A DNA stretch of 64,000 nucleotides from Tenodera sinensis (taxonomy: Eukaryota; Arthropoda; Insecta; Mantodea; Mantidae): the NCBI GenBank assembly GCA_030765045.1, contig CM060969.1, positions 53,884,716 to 53,948,715 on the forward strand, in the 5' to 3' direction. A program made the translations under genes and the position numbers. Below are positions 48,386 to 58,470 of this stretch, one piece after another. Within the stretch, counting starts at the first letter, position 1. Each line of letters starts with the position of its first letter. The notes beneath the pieces are model-generated. The model made no database searches and was not told the origin of the DNA. It worked only from the letters and a program-made list of their open reading frames with translations.

Positions 48386-48725
48386 CTGCCGCCTGGATAA
48401 CCAGTGGACATTGACAATTGCCGATCTTCACATATCCTTTCATCCACGGTATTGACCAAATATTCGTGGTCACTGATGGATGGCGTGATCGCGGTTCATT
48501 ATGGACATTGTCCCGTCTGGCCTTGAAAGCTCTAGCCCAATTACGCAATTTGCTATCATTCATCGCATTGGGTCACAGACTTCACTGATCTCTGGATGAA
48601 TGTCCGCTGCTGAAACGTTCCTTGTTGTCAAAAACTCGATTACAAACTGTATTTCACAGGTACCGTTTGTTTTAAACACTGAAACGACACTGTGAACAGC
48701 ACACTGCTGCACATAACATGGAGGC
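48386..48725 (-). pseudogene. Mariner transposase N-terminal fragment
   Basis: Minus-strand translation in two frames: CEIQFVIEFLTTRNVSAADI, then IHPEISEVCDP, then KLRNWARAFKARRDNVHNEP, ending with a PSVTTNIW segment. This matches the paired helix-turn-helix N-terminus of mariner (DD34D) transposases: an IRFLxxxNxSAAEIH segment, then VRKWxRxFxxGRxxVHDExRSGRPS. It is cut off by the SINE at 48377, so the catalytic domain is missing. A frameshift lies near 48560. It is a different subfamily and region from the two mariner-like copies above, so no overlap can be tested here. Confidence 0.75.
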
Positions 48726-50133
48726 AGTGGAGAGATAGACGGATGGGGAGAGAGTGGGAGAATTAATTCCAGCAATGCCAACTTTTACTGTAGAACAGAA
48801 CTTATACTATCGACGGGGGTGGGGGGGGGGGGCGGGGGGAAAGAAGTTGACTGAGCAATTTTTATAACAAACTTATTTTAAAATTGGGTATTATATCCTG
48901 TCATGTTTATCAAAGTAATACTTAACACTGTTTTAACTATTCCTTTTTCACCTTTTTACATGAATCACATTGTACTGACGATTCTGACATACATACATCT
49001 TGACATTTCATTGTTTCTCAAAAAGACGAACAATGAAAACTTTGAAACAACCATTCAATTCAGTGGTAGAAACAGTGACTCACGATAATTATGAATTGCG
49101 TCTCCTTAATCAAATAATTAAAACACATTACTTAAAATATTACAGAACGTGGGCATGAAGTACACCCCACGCTGGTTTTGGCAGGGTTAGTTAATATGAG
49201 AGACAGAAAAAGAATGTGAGATAGCGATATGGGGGGAGGGGGGGGGGAGCAAGAAAGAATTTCTGGTGTTAGCGCAGTAACGCGAGCGGATTTGAGGGTT
49301 TAGAAGGACCAAGATTCTCATTTCTGAAGTAGCAGAAAGAAAGCTAAAGATTTAATCATTGGCAGTGGAAGTTGGAAGCACATATCTGTGTCTATTAAAA
49401 TGCCGGGTGTCTTCCTAGGCCCATTTCCATTATTCCCTATATACCACGTTGGGCCAGAATCCAGAGCGATCAAAAATGCATAACGTGTAAGCTAAAGGAA
49501 AGCGGTTAAGAGAAAGGAAGCACCGAAGAAAAGAAGAGATGGAAGAAATAGAAAATTGATGACGTGTTGTAAATTGGGTAATCAAATGGAACTGCCGGCC
49601 ACTTCCTTCCGCCGAACACGATAAAGGAAAAAAGAGAGGGTTTGCTAGAGAAAGACATCGCGTTGAATCTGTGCCATAAAATTTTCGAGTGAGAATACAT
49701 TAAGGGCGGAAAGCGTTGGGGTATGACCCGCAAATGGGGTGGAGGGTGGGGAAGCTAGCGATGCAGATGAATGTAGAGGGGTGGCGGTTTTCTATGATGT
49801 ATGTGTGCCATATCGCACTACGAGAATAGCTAAGGCTGCAATATTCTCTTCTTTGTCACGTGGCGAGGAATAAGAAGAATGGAGGATGTGAAGGCGAATG
49901 TAAACAAGCTGTGAAACCTAAGGCGCTCTAGTCTGGATCCCAGTACAGTGGCGGCTACTCCACAAGGGCACAGTCCTGAGCATGTCAACGTCTTAACTTT
50001 CAACAATTCCGCTTTATTTAATCATTGCTATTAAAGGCATTGTGTAGGGTTTGTATTTTTAGGTGTTAAAAACTTAGGAAAAATATATATTCTTATATGC
50101 TGAAAGCATCAAACATATATGCCAAAACAAATA
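48726..50133. other. No gene recognised; two G-runs
   Basis: G-rich runs at about 48817-48838 and 49232-49248 could form G-quadruplexes. The region 49500-49900 is purine-rich on the plus strand. Nothing else identified. Confidence 0.45.
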
Positions 50134-50134
50134 A

Positions 50135-50360
50135 ACCTTGTGACCTTACAATTCACAGCTGTTTTGTTCTATCGTAACCTTTACGCCAAACACTACATTT
50201 GACACATTTGGTATTTCCCGAAGGTTCCGTAACAATCCGTGTAATTGAAGGTTCTCAGTCTGTCTGGAAACGGGCTTTATTCTTAGGCTACATCGTTACC
50301 TAGCAACGTAGTGGTGTGAGGTAGCTGACCTTGAGCCTGCATTGTTGTACGGCGACGCCC
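50135..50360 (-). repeat. Family H copy G, partial
   Basis: Minus strand. The 5' part is recognisable (GGCGTCGCCGTACAACAATG, GGTCAGCTACCTCACACCA, TTTCCAGACAGACTGAGAACC). It then skips to the 3' part (AACAGCTGTGAATTGTAAGG). The TATA and leader are deleted. Confidence 0.7.
50212..50229 (-). promoter_or_regulatory. Heat-shock-element-like site (family H copy G)
   Basis: Minus strand ACGGAACCTTCGGGAAAT contains GAAccTTCggGAA, three alternating units at the canonical 5-bp spacing. Confidence 0.5.
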
Positions 50361-50484
50361 CAGTATAAAGAAAACTAAAGAATTGCGGCTTATAATAAGA
50401 AAACAAACAATATCAAAATAGATAATGAAAGTATAGATACCGTTTCGGAAACTAAATTCTAGGTAGTATAATAATAATAATAAA

Positions 50485-50666
50485 TGTCGGTCTAGGTAGA
50501 TCAGTTGGTTAGACGCTGGCCTACTGATCCAAAGGTCACGGGTTCAAATCCGGCCCAGAACGATGTTTTTTAAGTGTGCTTAAAAACGACAGCTCCACGT
50601 CATTAAATCTACTGACAAAGAAGCAAAAGAAGTCCTGGGGGACAAAATTCTGGCACACCGATGTGC
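50485..50666 (+). mobile_element. tRNA-derived SINE (family S1)
   Basis: GGTAGATCAGTTGGTTAGAC (A box) and GGTTCAAATCC (B box, 50540-50550), followed by a body with TTAAAAACGACAGCTCCACG and GGGGGACAAAATTCTGGCAC. The body matches the SINE at 54010-54195. I associate this type with cockroach and termite genomes, from memory. Confidence 0.8.
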
Positions 50667-50684
50667 AATTGACAGCGAGAAACG

Positions 50685-50955
50685 ACAAAATATATTTAGG
50701 TAGCATAATTGATAAAGGTGTAGGGTCCTTGAAGATTTAAAGAAGAAAATAAAGAAAGCAAATAAGCCTTTGTCCTATTATATGTAGTTTGCAAATCTGA
50801 CATGTCAAGACATTAAAGTAAATGTTTTCGACACTAATATGAAATCAGTCTTATTATACCGTTGTGAAACGCGGAAATCAAATAAAACCATTCAAAGGAA
50901 AGTACAAACATTTATAAATGGTTTTGTAAGAATAAGATGACCATATGCAGTTTTA
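50685..50955 (+). pseudogene. LINE reverse-transcriptase downstream fragment
   Basis: Translation in shifting frames: YLGSIIDKGVGSLK, then IKKANKPLSYYM-like residues, then VFDTNMKSVLLYRCETRKSN, then TIQRKVQTFINGFVRI. This follows the order of the region after the FADD box in many LINEs (YLGSxIxxxG, LLYGCExW, QxFxNxCLRxI). It lies directly after the SINE and before family X. No catalytic residues are included; stops are present. Confidence 0.7.
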
Positions 50956-51004
50956 AATTTACAATTTACAAATAAGAAGCAAATTAAAATAGAAATAAAA
51001 CAGA

Positions 51005-51441
51005 TGCTACCTCACATGCCTTTATTCACTTTTATACAAACTATTCTTAGAAAAGTTGTTCCTTTATATACTCCATGTTAATCGAAATAAGCATTTGCAG
51101 AAATTATCTCATTGCTAAATTTGCTGTAAGTGCAAGAGGAATATCGGGATATACGAGTATCCTTAAACCGATAGTAGAGGTGGTTGCTATGCAATACTTT
51201 TAAAATTCCATTCTCTTTGCAGTGCCAAGAGATGAAGTCAATAACTTAGTGGTATGTAAGAACAGTGTAAGTTTTGGAAAATTCAAACAAATAATTAATA
51301 TCACAGAAATGATTTAATCGATAACAAAAAGAGTACTTCACATAAATTGTCAAACTAAACGAGATCTACGTTTTTTTGTGGAGTTACTTTGTCTACCTCT
51401 TATGATTTAAAAGTTATGCAGATGTCATCCAGAATGAGGAT
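51005..51441 (-). repeat. Family X, 3' part of a nested copy
   Basis: Reverse copy: CCTCACATGCCTTTATTCAC terminus (diverged), TTGCAGAAATTATCTCATTG, CCATTCTCTTTGCAG, GTCATCCAGAATGAG. It breaks where the LINE begins and resumes at 52836 and 53508. Confidence 0.8.
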
Positions 51442-51449
51442 ATCTTGTG

Positions 51450-52835
51450 AAGACAGAATGAATGAATGAAATGAAAAACGTTATTTGGGCATGTTGTGAA
51501 AACATGCCCTGGCTGTTTTAGGGATAGTCCCTCTTCAGCCGCGTATTTAGATTTTTTGAAACTGGGTACGGGGCGGAGAGATCAATCTGGGGTGCGTAAT
51601 GATAATTTTGATTTTGCGTGTTTGTAGGTGTGGTTGTGTGGGTTGACGTGTTCGTGTCTGTGTGTGGGGTGATGGCTTCTGCCCTCCGAGAAAAAAGAAA
51701 AGATTTTGTTTTTGTTGTATTGTGTGGTTGTGTTTGTGTGTTGCTGCAACGGCTCTCGGTTAGTTTTTGTCTGTGTTGTGTGTTATGTGTTTTGTTATGT
51801 GTATGTCAGTGTGTTTGTATTTACTGTGTGCTTTAGTTTTTTATGGGGATTGGTGTTGTCATTCGTGTGTCTTTGTTAGGTGTTTTCATTTATAAAGATA
51901 GCCAGCTGGTTGCCAACTCTCGTCGTGTTTATTGCCCTTTTAAGTGTCTTTTGTGCAGTCTGAGTCAGGTTTTGTAGGAATCGTGCTCTGTATGCAGTTG
52001 GAGTGATGTCGTATATTGGTGGTATTAATGTGCTTAGTATTTGTGTGATTGTCGTGTTTGTAATTTCGCGTATGTACTTGGTGATGTTTTTCTGTATGTT
52101 TGTGAGTTGGTCTTGTAGGGACTTTATCTGTTGTTCGGATTGGGATATTACGTCTTGGAACGTGTTTACTGTCTCGTGCTTCGTCATGTGTGTTTTAGTT
52201 TCGGGGATCTTTGGGAAATTTGTCTCGGGCCAGTCAGTCACGTGTGTTGGTTTGGGTGGTGTGGGGATGTTGTGGGGGAAGATGTATGTCTTGGCAGTGT
52301 GTTCAGGTTGTGTCGGGGGTTGTCTGGGATACATCGGGCATTTTATTTGCCCGGTGTAGTGCCCGTTTTGTCGGCAGGTGGAGCAGTAAGGGGTGTTATG
52401 TCGGATAGGATGTGTGCATCGTCGCGTGTCAGAGTTGTGTCCACAGTGGAAGCAAATGGGTTTATTGGTACAATTTTCTTCGTGATGTCCATATGTCTGG
52501 CATTGTCGGCAAGGTACGTGTCGGTCTGTGTGCTTGGAAGGCTCTGCCCTGAAAATTTGTTTTTCAATGATGGCGCCTTCTTTCAGTATTGTGTTGATAG
52601 TTGTGATACATGTGCTGAATATTCGTACGAGTTGCGTCTGTCTGTTTTGGCTGATGATCCTGGAAGCGCGTGTTATTTCTGGGTATGTCTCTTGTATGCT
52701 TTGTAGTATTTCGTCATCAGTTATATCGTAGGGTATTCCTTTTACTACTGCGGTCAGGGTTTTTCGTGGTCTGTTTGGTTCTGTGTCAGGGTTGGGTGTG
52801 GGTCGGTTTTGTGGTGGGGAGTTTGCGTAGTACGC
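51450..52835 (-). mobile_element. LINE with ORF1 and 3' UTR but no ORF2
   Basis: On the minus strand: 5'-truncated ORF1 (about 52826-51876), about 270 bp of A/C-rich non-coding sequence, and a 3' end with the hairpin GGGCATGTTTTCACAACATGCC followed by TTTCATTTCATTCATTCATT at 51480-51455. The roughly 2.7 kb ORF2 (endonuclease and RT) expected between is absent. It sits inside family X. Confidence 0.75.
51876..52826 (-). CDS. LINE ORF1 nucleic-acid-binding protein (5' truncated)
   Basis: About 316 residues, residues 144-459 of an open frame that runs on upstream into unrelated DNA to 53255. Residues about 166-240 (numbering of the long frame) form an RRM/PRE-like domain (KTLTAVVKGIPYDITDDEIL, then QTQLVRIF). 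Three Cys/His clusters follow: C249-C252-H257-C262 (CCHC), C268-C271-C280 (irregular), and C291-C294-H299-C306. The C-terminal part has coiled-coil character (EQQIKSLQDQLTNIQKNI). This layout is that of Jockey-clade ORF1 proteins, which coat LINE RNA. The frame is intact to its stop but the true start is missing. The upstream 143 codons are read out of the Tigger-like element and are not part of the protein. Confidence 0.8.
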   Translation of the reverse strand, partial: ANSPPQNRPTPNPDTEPNRPRKTLTAVVKGIPYDITDDEILQSIQETYPEITRASRIISQNRQTQLVRIFSTCITTINTILKEGAIIEKQIFRAEPSKHTDRHVPCRQCQTYGHHEENCTNKPICFHCGHNSDTRRCTHPIRHNTPYCSTCRQNGHYTGQIKCPMYPRQPPTQPEHTAKTYIFPHNIPTPPKPTHVTDWPETNFPKIPETKTHMTKHETVNTFQDVISQSEQQIKSLQDQLTNIQKNITKYIREITNTTITQILSTLIPPIYDITPTAYRARFLQNLTQTAQKTLKRAINTTRVGNQLAIFINENT

Positions 52836-52855
52836 CAATTTAAGACATATATATA

Positions 52856-53505
52856 TAGTAGAGTTCCTCCTATCCGAAGCCGCTAATCCGAAAATCCGCC
52901 TAATCCCTACAGGGCTAGGAAAAAAGATATCTATTAAATTTGCTTTTGATTTTGAAACAAGAAGAAAGATTAAAATTAAATTAATTTTTCCAAGTAAAAA
53001 CGCAAGTTTATTAGCACATAAAAACGTGAAATAAATGCTACAGGAATAAACAGTGAATCTACCATATACACAAAAACTAAACGCGGAAGACCTAGACCTA
53101 TAAAGAATGTGCAGAAGAAGGTTTGAATGCAATTTTTTTACGTTAACGAGAAAACAAAATGGAAAAGCAAATCTACAGTGAAGAAGTGAAGTCTTCTTTT
53201 GACACAGCGCACTGACTGAAGCGACTTGAAGAGGCAATGTTTCGCCAACGGCCATTTCACTTTCACCAGACTACTGGTAGGCGCCAACAGTGCTTATAAA
53301 ATATTACAGTAATTGGGTTTCGGGCCTCAGAACGTAGTTGTAAAATAAATTACAGCGTACTGTACTAATTTATGTCATTTTAATACTTAACACATATACA
53401 CTTAAGGTCAATAAGTTGCCGTGTTTGATAAAAATCCACCTAATCGGAATTTTCGCTAATCCGAACAGGGTTCGGTCCCAATTAATTCGACTAGTAGGAC
53501 TACTG
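52856..53505. mobile_element. Tigger/pogo-like non-autonomous element
   Basis: 650 bp flanked by TA (52854-52855 and 53506-53507). The inverted ends are TAGTAGAGTTCCTCCTATCC on the left and, in complement, CAGTAGTCCTACTAGTCGAA on the right. Further in, both contain CTAATCCGAA / CGGATTAGCG-type motifs. The ends resemble Tigger/pogo terminal repeats (CAGTAGAGTCC type). No transposase is visible inside. It lies at the junction between LINE-interrupted pieces of family X. Confidence 0.8.
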
Positions 53506-53507
53506 TA

Positions 53508-53845
53508 TTTCGTTTGTCATGAAACAATCTTAAATATTTGGTATTTAAATGAAAATCCTTAGTGCCATTTTGATAAAAGCAAAATTTTCGAAAAATGTTC
53601 TACGTAAAAGGTAGCCGAGAAGATTTCCTTAAAAAAAATTGTATAACGTTGGAAGACGCTGAACTTGGTATTTTGCCAAATTTTCGTTTTTGACGTATGC
53701 TATTTGCAGACACACACATGCTTTTTCTAAAGCATTAATTTAGGTACCTCAAAGCCTGTATTTTCAGTGAAATCAGTATCGAAATTTTGGATCGAATCCA
53801 ATACTTTCTCTACCTGGTACGTATGTGCAATGATAGATAAAGTAA
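53508..53845 (-). repeat. Family X, 5' part of the nested copy
   Basis: TTTCGTTTGTCATGAAACA continues the copy interrupted at 51441 (with the scrap AATTTAAGACATATATATA at 52836-52854). It ends through AAAGCCTGTATTTTCAGTG, CAATACTTTCTCTACC and TAGATAAAGTAAAC. Confidence 0.8.
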
Positions 53846-54009
53846 ACACTATGAAAGGAGGATAGGCTTGCATTGAAATCCCTAAGTTAGTAGGGGAAGA
53901 GGAAAATCAAGACACTTCTTGAAGAAATTGTAAAGGAGGAAAAACATGGAATGAAGACAAAAGTTGATATGAAATAGCATCCAATGGAAACACTGTAATA
54001 TAGTAATTA

Positions 54010-54195
54010 TTAACGACGCTCTTAATTGTCGGAATCACATCAGCGCCACCAATATGCCGGAATTTTGTCCCGCAGGAGTTCATTTACATGATACTACACA
54101 AATCTACTGAGATGGGCTGTCACTACTAACCACTCTTAAAATAAATCTATCAGGGGTGGATTTGAATTCCCGACCTTAGGGTCAGTACAGTGATG
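54010..54195 (-). mobile_element. tRNA-derived SINE (family S1), head degraded
   Basis: The minus strand shows a body with AACTCCTGCGGGACAAAATT, CCGGCATATTGGTGGCGCTG and a GAGCGTCGTTAA end. The body matches the SINE at 50485-50666. The tRNA head is reduced to a B-box-like TTCAAATCC. Confidence 0.75.
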
Positions 54196-54307
54196 TCCAA
54201 CCTTGTCCCTTTGAAGACGCTTACATTATTACCTGCTATTCCCCACCTCCTCTTTAAGTCAGAGGGTGAATCACCGTTTAGACTCACAAGCAGCTAGTAT
54301 CCAGTGA

Positions 54308-54372
54308 CGTGGTGGTGGTGGTGATGGTGGTGGTGGTGGCGATGGTGGTGGTGCTGCTGCTGCTCCTGCTGC
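54308..54372. repeat. (GGT)n/(GCT)n microsatellite
   Basis: GTGGTGGTG with GAT interruptions changing to GCTGCTGCT. Confidence 0.95.
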
Positions 54373-54439
54373 TTATGGGCCAGTCGACAACTAGGTCATT
54401 AGGGCATGACGGTCAGAAATACGATTCCAAGTCATTTCT

Positions 54440-54935
54440 TGAATTACCTGGGAATGTTCTCAGAAGACGTCTTCATTAAGGATTATTTCTGCACAAGTGG
54501 TAAACAGTAAGAGATAGACAAGAGCTTAGTTAATAAAAATGTGGATCTCGTTAAACACGTAGTGGATGTCAAATACTTCTTTTTGTTTTTTCGAGTGAAC
54601 CATTTCTAAGATATTCTTTTTATTTTTATTTTAATTTGCCAATACGTATACTTTTCTCATATATGAATATGTTATACGTTTTTTTATCTGTTGGCCTTGC
54701 AAATAGAATGGAATTTCAAAGGCATAGCTTAGCAACCAGCTCTTAAAACATTTCACTATCATTTAAAGCCTAATCTATTCCCATATTCCCCTTGCACCTA
54801 CAAAGTAAGCAATAAGGTAATTTCTGAAAATGTTTATGCCGATTAAAATGTAGTAGATTGGGAAATAAGCATTTGCAAGAATAGTGTGTATAAGATTGAG
54901 TATAGCTCTACTTATATTTGCGGACAGAGTTTCTC
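54440..54935 (+). repeat. Family X, 3' part
   Basis: AGTGGTAAACAGTAAGAGATAG, GTGAACCATTTCTAAGATATT, CCATATTCCCCTTGCACCTA and GTTTATGCCGATTAAAATG in family order; the terminal hairpin is lost. Confidence 0.8.
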
Positions 54936-56071
54936 CAAATTGAGAAAGTCTGTAACGCAATTTACGCGACCATCACTTTCTAAGGCTATGCACTTCGACT
55001 TTGTCGCCAAATATTGACAGACTTCTTAAACGTAAACAATACCAAAGAAGTCACTAATGAACAGATGTTTATCGCATAAGATTTGAAAGTGTTTTCATAA
55101 ATAAAATGGAACATGCATGCAATCAACCTGCCACTGCAACATAATGTACGTCCGAGGGTTGTGCATTGCTGGGCTAGTGCCTAACCAAATGAGCCACCCA
55201 GATCGACAGGAAATACTTCTCACTGACACCGTGAATATTAAAGAAAAAAGAAAAGAAAGGGAAAGAAGTCGCTGGGTGCTGCTCTATGGGCACTTTGAGA
55301 ACATTCGGTGATATAATGTTAGGTGAACTGTAGACCATTTGGTCTACGAATTTTGGGGAACCTTGTTCCTCCTAGCGATGACTGAACCTATTTATTACCT
55401 GGTAGAATCTAGCAGATGGTGTCCCCAATTCTAAACTAATGCTGAGACATATCCCTAAATATGCAGCAATAAGTGGAAACTATGGAGAGTTAGTTCAAAT
55501 TGTGTGCCATATTTTCTTTATCCGTTGTATGTTACTTGCTCTTTCAGCATACGATTGGGTGTGTTTTCCTTAATAGTTTGCCGCTCACTATGATGCATGG
55601 ATCGCGCTGTCCCTGCCTATAGCTTATTGGTGGGTTAGGGTAAGCACCGCCGTCGCTTCCTGCTTTTCCTAGAATCACGTGTACAGTTGTGTTCTGTACG
55701 CTGACGGGCACAGTGCGATTCCTTGCTAATCTATCCATGTGTAATTTAACATAATTTGTCCATCATATTTCTGTCCATTATATATTGTTCTTGCATGGTC
55801 TTTTATCTCATCTCTCTTTATGGGTTCATGATTGATTGCCGGAAGTTTAAATGTAAATAGTTATCCTTTGGATCATAAATGTGTGATAATGAGTGCTTAA
55901 CAGATTACTGAGCTATTGTATTTTTTATGGTTCCTATCTCTTCAGTGTATTTTGCGACTTTGCTGTTACAAACTTAAAGCAAGATAAAGTCTAGAAACTG
56001 AAAAGTGAAAATATAATGCGAGAGGCTTCAATAGAATCTGAAAATCTGAGTATGATTGTAACAAAGGTCCC
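54936..56071. other. No gene recognised
   Basis: Nothing identifiable. Confidence 0.4.
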
Positions 56072-56072
56072 G

Positions 56073-56852
56073 TCCAGCTACTTCTTCGTCACTTTATTTT
56101 CCTCCAACTGAATGCACAAATACTCAGTACTCCTTTACTGACGTTGACAAAGTTTTTAATCACAAGTCACAACTGTTTTTTTTTTCCCGTAACCTTGACT
56201 CACTCCTGTCACTGACTTTCTGCACTTCCTCTGTCTCTCAAACGCCTACCACTCAACACTCATAACTGTTTTGGTATCTTATTTCACCACGCGATGACAC
56301 ACACACGCACGCGCGCGCGCACCCGCACGCACGCACGCACCCGCGCTAGCGCACACACACACACACCAAAACTGACTCACTTCTGTTTGTAATTCACTCC
56401 GCTCCTTACTTATGTCTTGGGAAAAGAGTTTAAGACAATTGATAACTAAAAGCTGTTAAATTCGAAATCAGTGTCATCTTTTTGAAAACACCTAATCGCT
56501 CCAAAAACTACAGTCTACAAGAATCTTCTATGGATTGTTAAACGCCGGAGATCATTGTCAATTCAAATAGTTTCATCGACAACAATGTAACGACGTGAGG
56601 CACCAGTCATTTTTCTGCTTCACTGGTTACTTCACCTCCTTGTATAAGGAAGATGACGTAACAAGGCGTTGCTTGAACTCCTATAAATGCGCCGGCTGCC
56701 GGACACTTCTCGAATCATCTGGAAAATTGTTCCAAATGTTGCCACATGTTAGAATAGTCGCGTGAGGCAGCCCGACCTTGAGTGTCTTTGATGCAGTCCC
56801 AGCAGTGAGGCGGGTCAACCGTCCTTTGTTGTGTGCCGCTGCCGGCGTCACA
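56073..56852 (-). repeat. Family H copy F, longest
   Basis: Minus strand, TGTGACGCCGGCAGCGGCAC start at 56852 and GTGACGAAGAAGTAGCTGG end at about 56074. It has AACAAAGGACGGTTGACC, GGCTGCCTCACGCGACT, TTTTCCAGATGATTCGAGAA (heat-shock-like), TTACGTCATCTTCC and TTATACAAGGAGG (a decayed TATA). An insertion of about 200 bp not seen in copy D follows. Then comes a CA/CG array (56299-56370), and TCTCAAACGCC-type and AAGGTTACG segments complete the family order. Confidence 0.8.
56299..56370. repeat. (CA)n/(CG)n microsatellite inside family H
   Basis: ACACAC, GCGCGC and GCACGCACGC units. Confidence 0.95.
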
Positions 56853-56932
56853 TATTTAGCATGCATTGGATATGCTATGGAAATTAGAGTTTGTTATTCT
56901 TGCGACTCTCTCCGTGAGAATCCTTAATTGTG

Positions 56933-57177
56933 ACACCTGACCGAGCGGTTAGCGCGCTCGCCTACCACCTAGGCGGCCCGGGTTCGATCCCAGGGACCCG
57001 CATGTGGTATTCGTGGTGGACAAAGCGGCGTCAGGGCGGGTTTTCTCCGGGTGCTCCGGTTTCCCCCGCCATCTCATTCCACCGGTGCTCCATCTTCATT
57101 CCCTGTGTCATCAGTGTCACCGCCTGCGGTGCCGTAGTAGTAAAACCGGGCGTTAAACACTACAACAACAACAAGAG
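56933..57177 (+). mobile_element. tRNA-derived SINE with shared central domain
   Basis: Head ACCGAGCGGTTAGCGCGCTC (A box), anticodon-arm-like CGCCT/AGGCG stem with a 7-nt loop, and GGGTTCGATCCC (B box). The body (57000-57090) matches the SINE at 4120-4357 on GCATGTGG, GCGGCGTC, CTCCGGTTTCC and CCGCCAT. The tail is ACAACAACAACA. Apparently full length and less diverged than the 4.2 kb copy. Confidence 0.85.
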
Positions 57178-57660
57178 AAAAGACACGACTCACATCTCAT
57201 ACTTAAAACGCTGCATAACCCAACAACATTCTGGTGATAAGTTGTAGAGCGTGAGCGTGTAGGATCAATACATTTTTTGAGCGAGACGTATCGTGCAAAG
57301 AGGGGCACTAAATTTAAAATGTCATAAGCTCCTGCTCAAATAAGTGGAGTGAAGGCAAAGTCATTGTGATGCTACATTGTTCATTCTTCCACCGAAAGTG
57401 AGCCAATAAACACCTTAGAGTTGAATGGTACTTGAGTTCCCCCTACTTCCCTTACTGATCCGACTTTGAAACACTAACGAGCAAGGTAGCAAAGAGAAGT
57501 TCAATGTTTCACCGTCTGTGCATAGGCTACTTATGTCCAAGCTGGGTTTGCCTCTGTTCTTCCTTCCCTACAAACACACTAGAGCCTTCGAAACGAGAAT
57601 GGGTATCTCTATAGATAAATAAATCCCATGCTCCCGACAAGCAGTAGGCTTATCATTCAT
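57178..57660. other. No gene recognised
   Basis: Nothing identifiable. Confidence 0.4.
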
Positions 57661-57667
57661 TAAGCTA

Positions 57668-58284
57668 GTGAACTGTATCAGCTGTTATGTGATCAGCAGT
57701 CCTTCAGCATGCCTACAGCGAATGGCAGTTTTAACACTGTTATCCTGTTTTAATGGTTCCGGCTTTAGAGTATCCATTTGCCTGGCGTACTTCGTCAAGT
57801 ACGTACGAAATGTAAGGCACACCGATACGGTTATTGTCTACCTTACACCACTGCTTCGAAGAAAAGGTGAATTTCCAGAAAAACCGCGCTACGTTATTTT
57901 CGGTTCTATAAGCGAGTCAGCCACCCAGTGTAAGTTCAGTTTAAACTTAGTCAAAGTGATTTGCCGCAGTTGTTGGTACAGAGTTTAGTTAGTGTATCGT
58001 CGTAGCGAGTTCTTGGTGAGACATAGTATTAGAAATCACGTCATTCATTGCCAGACATTTAGTACCGTGACAAACCCCCTTGGCATCTGTCAGTTGCAAA
58101 GTCATGACGAGTTTTAAATTGTATTAATGACAAAATAAAAAAAAAATAAATAAAAAGACTGTGTTTTGTGATTCAGCATTAGAAAATAAAGCGACATAAA
58201 CAAGTGGACTTGTCATTAATCAGAATATTATGACATAGTGTACCGTTAAATACTGGAGTCCAGTAGGAGTGGCATTCTTTAGAG
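57668..58284 (+). other. Unassigned block with an open frame and TATA-like site
   Basis: The plus frame 57668-57988 (106 codons) shows no recognisable domain. TTCTATAAGCGAG (57905-57917) followed by about 110 bp rich in AGTTAG and GTCGTAGCGAG resembles the leader style of family H but does not align to it. It could be a decayed LTR. Function unknown. Confidence 0.25.
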
Positions 58285-58470
58285 TAATGTCGGTAAGGTC
58301 AGTGGCCCACATTCAGGAAGTCATATATTCGATCCCCGTGACCGATCTTGCAGACTCATGGGCTTTTTTCGGTGGTTTATCCGAGTCTGCAGTCGAATGC
58401 TGGGAAGGATTTCCACATTGTCCATTGGTTACATTGACAATTTAATTTCACTCTTCATCCCGTTAGGTTT
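58285..58470 (+). repeat. SINE-like fragment
   Basis: ATATTCGATCCCC (B-box-like, 58325-58337) followed by a body with CGGTGGTTTATCCGAGTC and GCTGGGAAGGATTTCC. The A box is not recognisable. Confidence 0.45.

Noticed and set aside
51876..53255. 459-residue frame as a single gene
   Set aside because: Only residues from about 144 onward are LINE ORF1; the rest is read from a Tigger-like element and a family X scrap.
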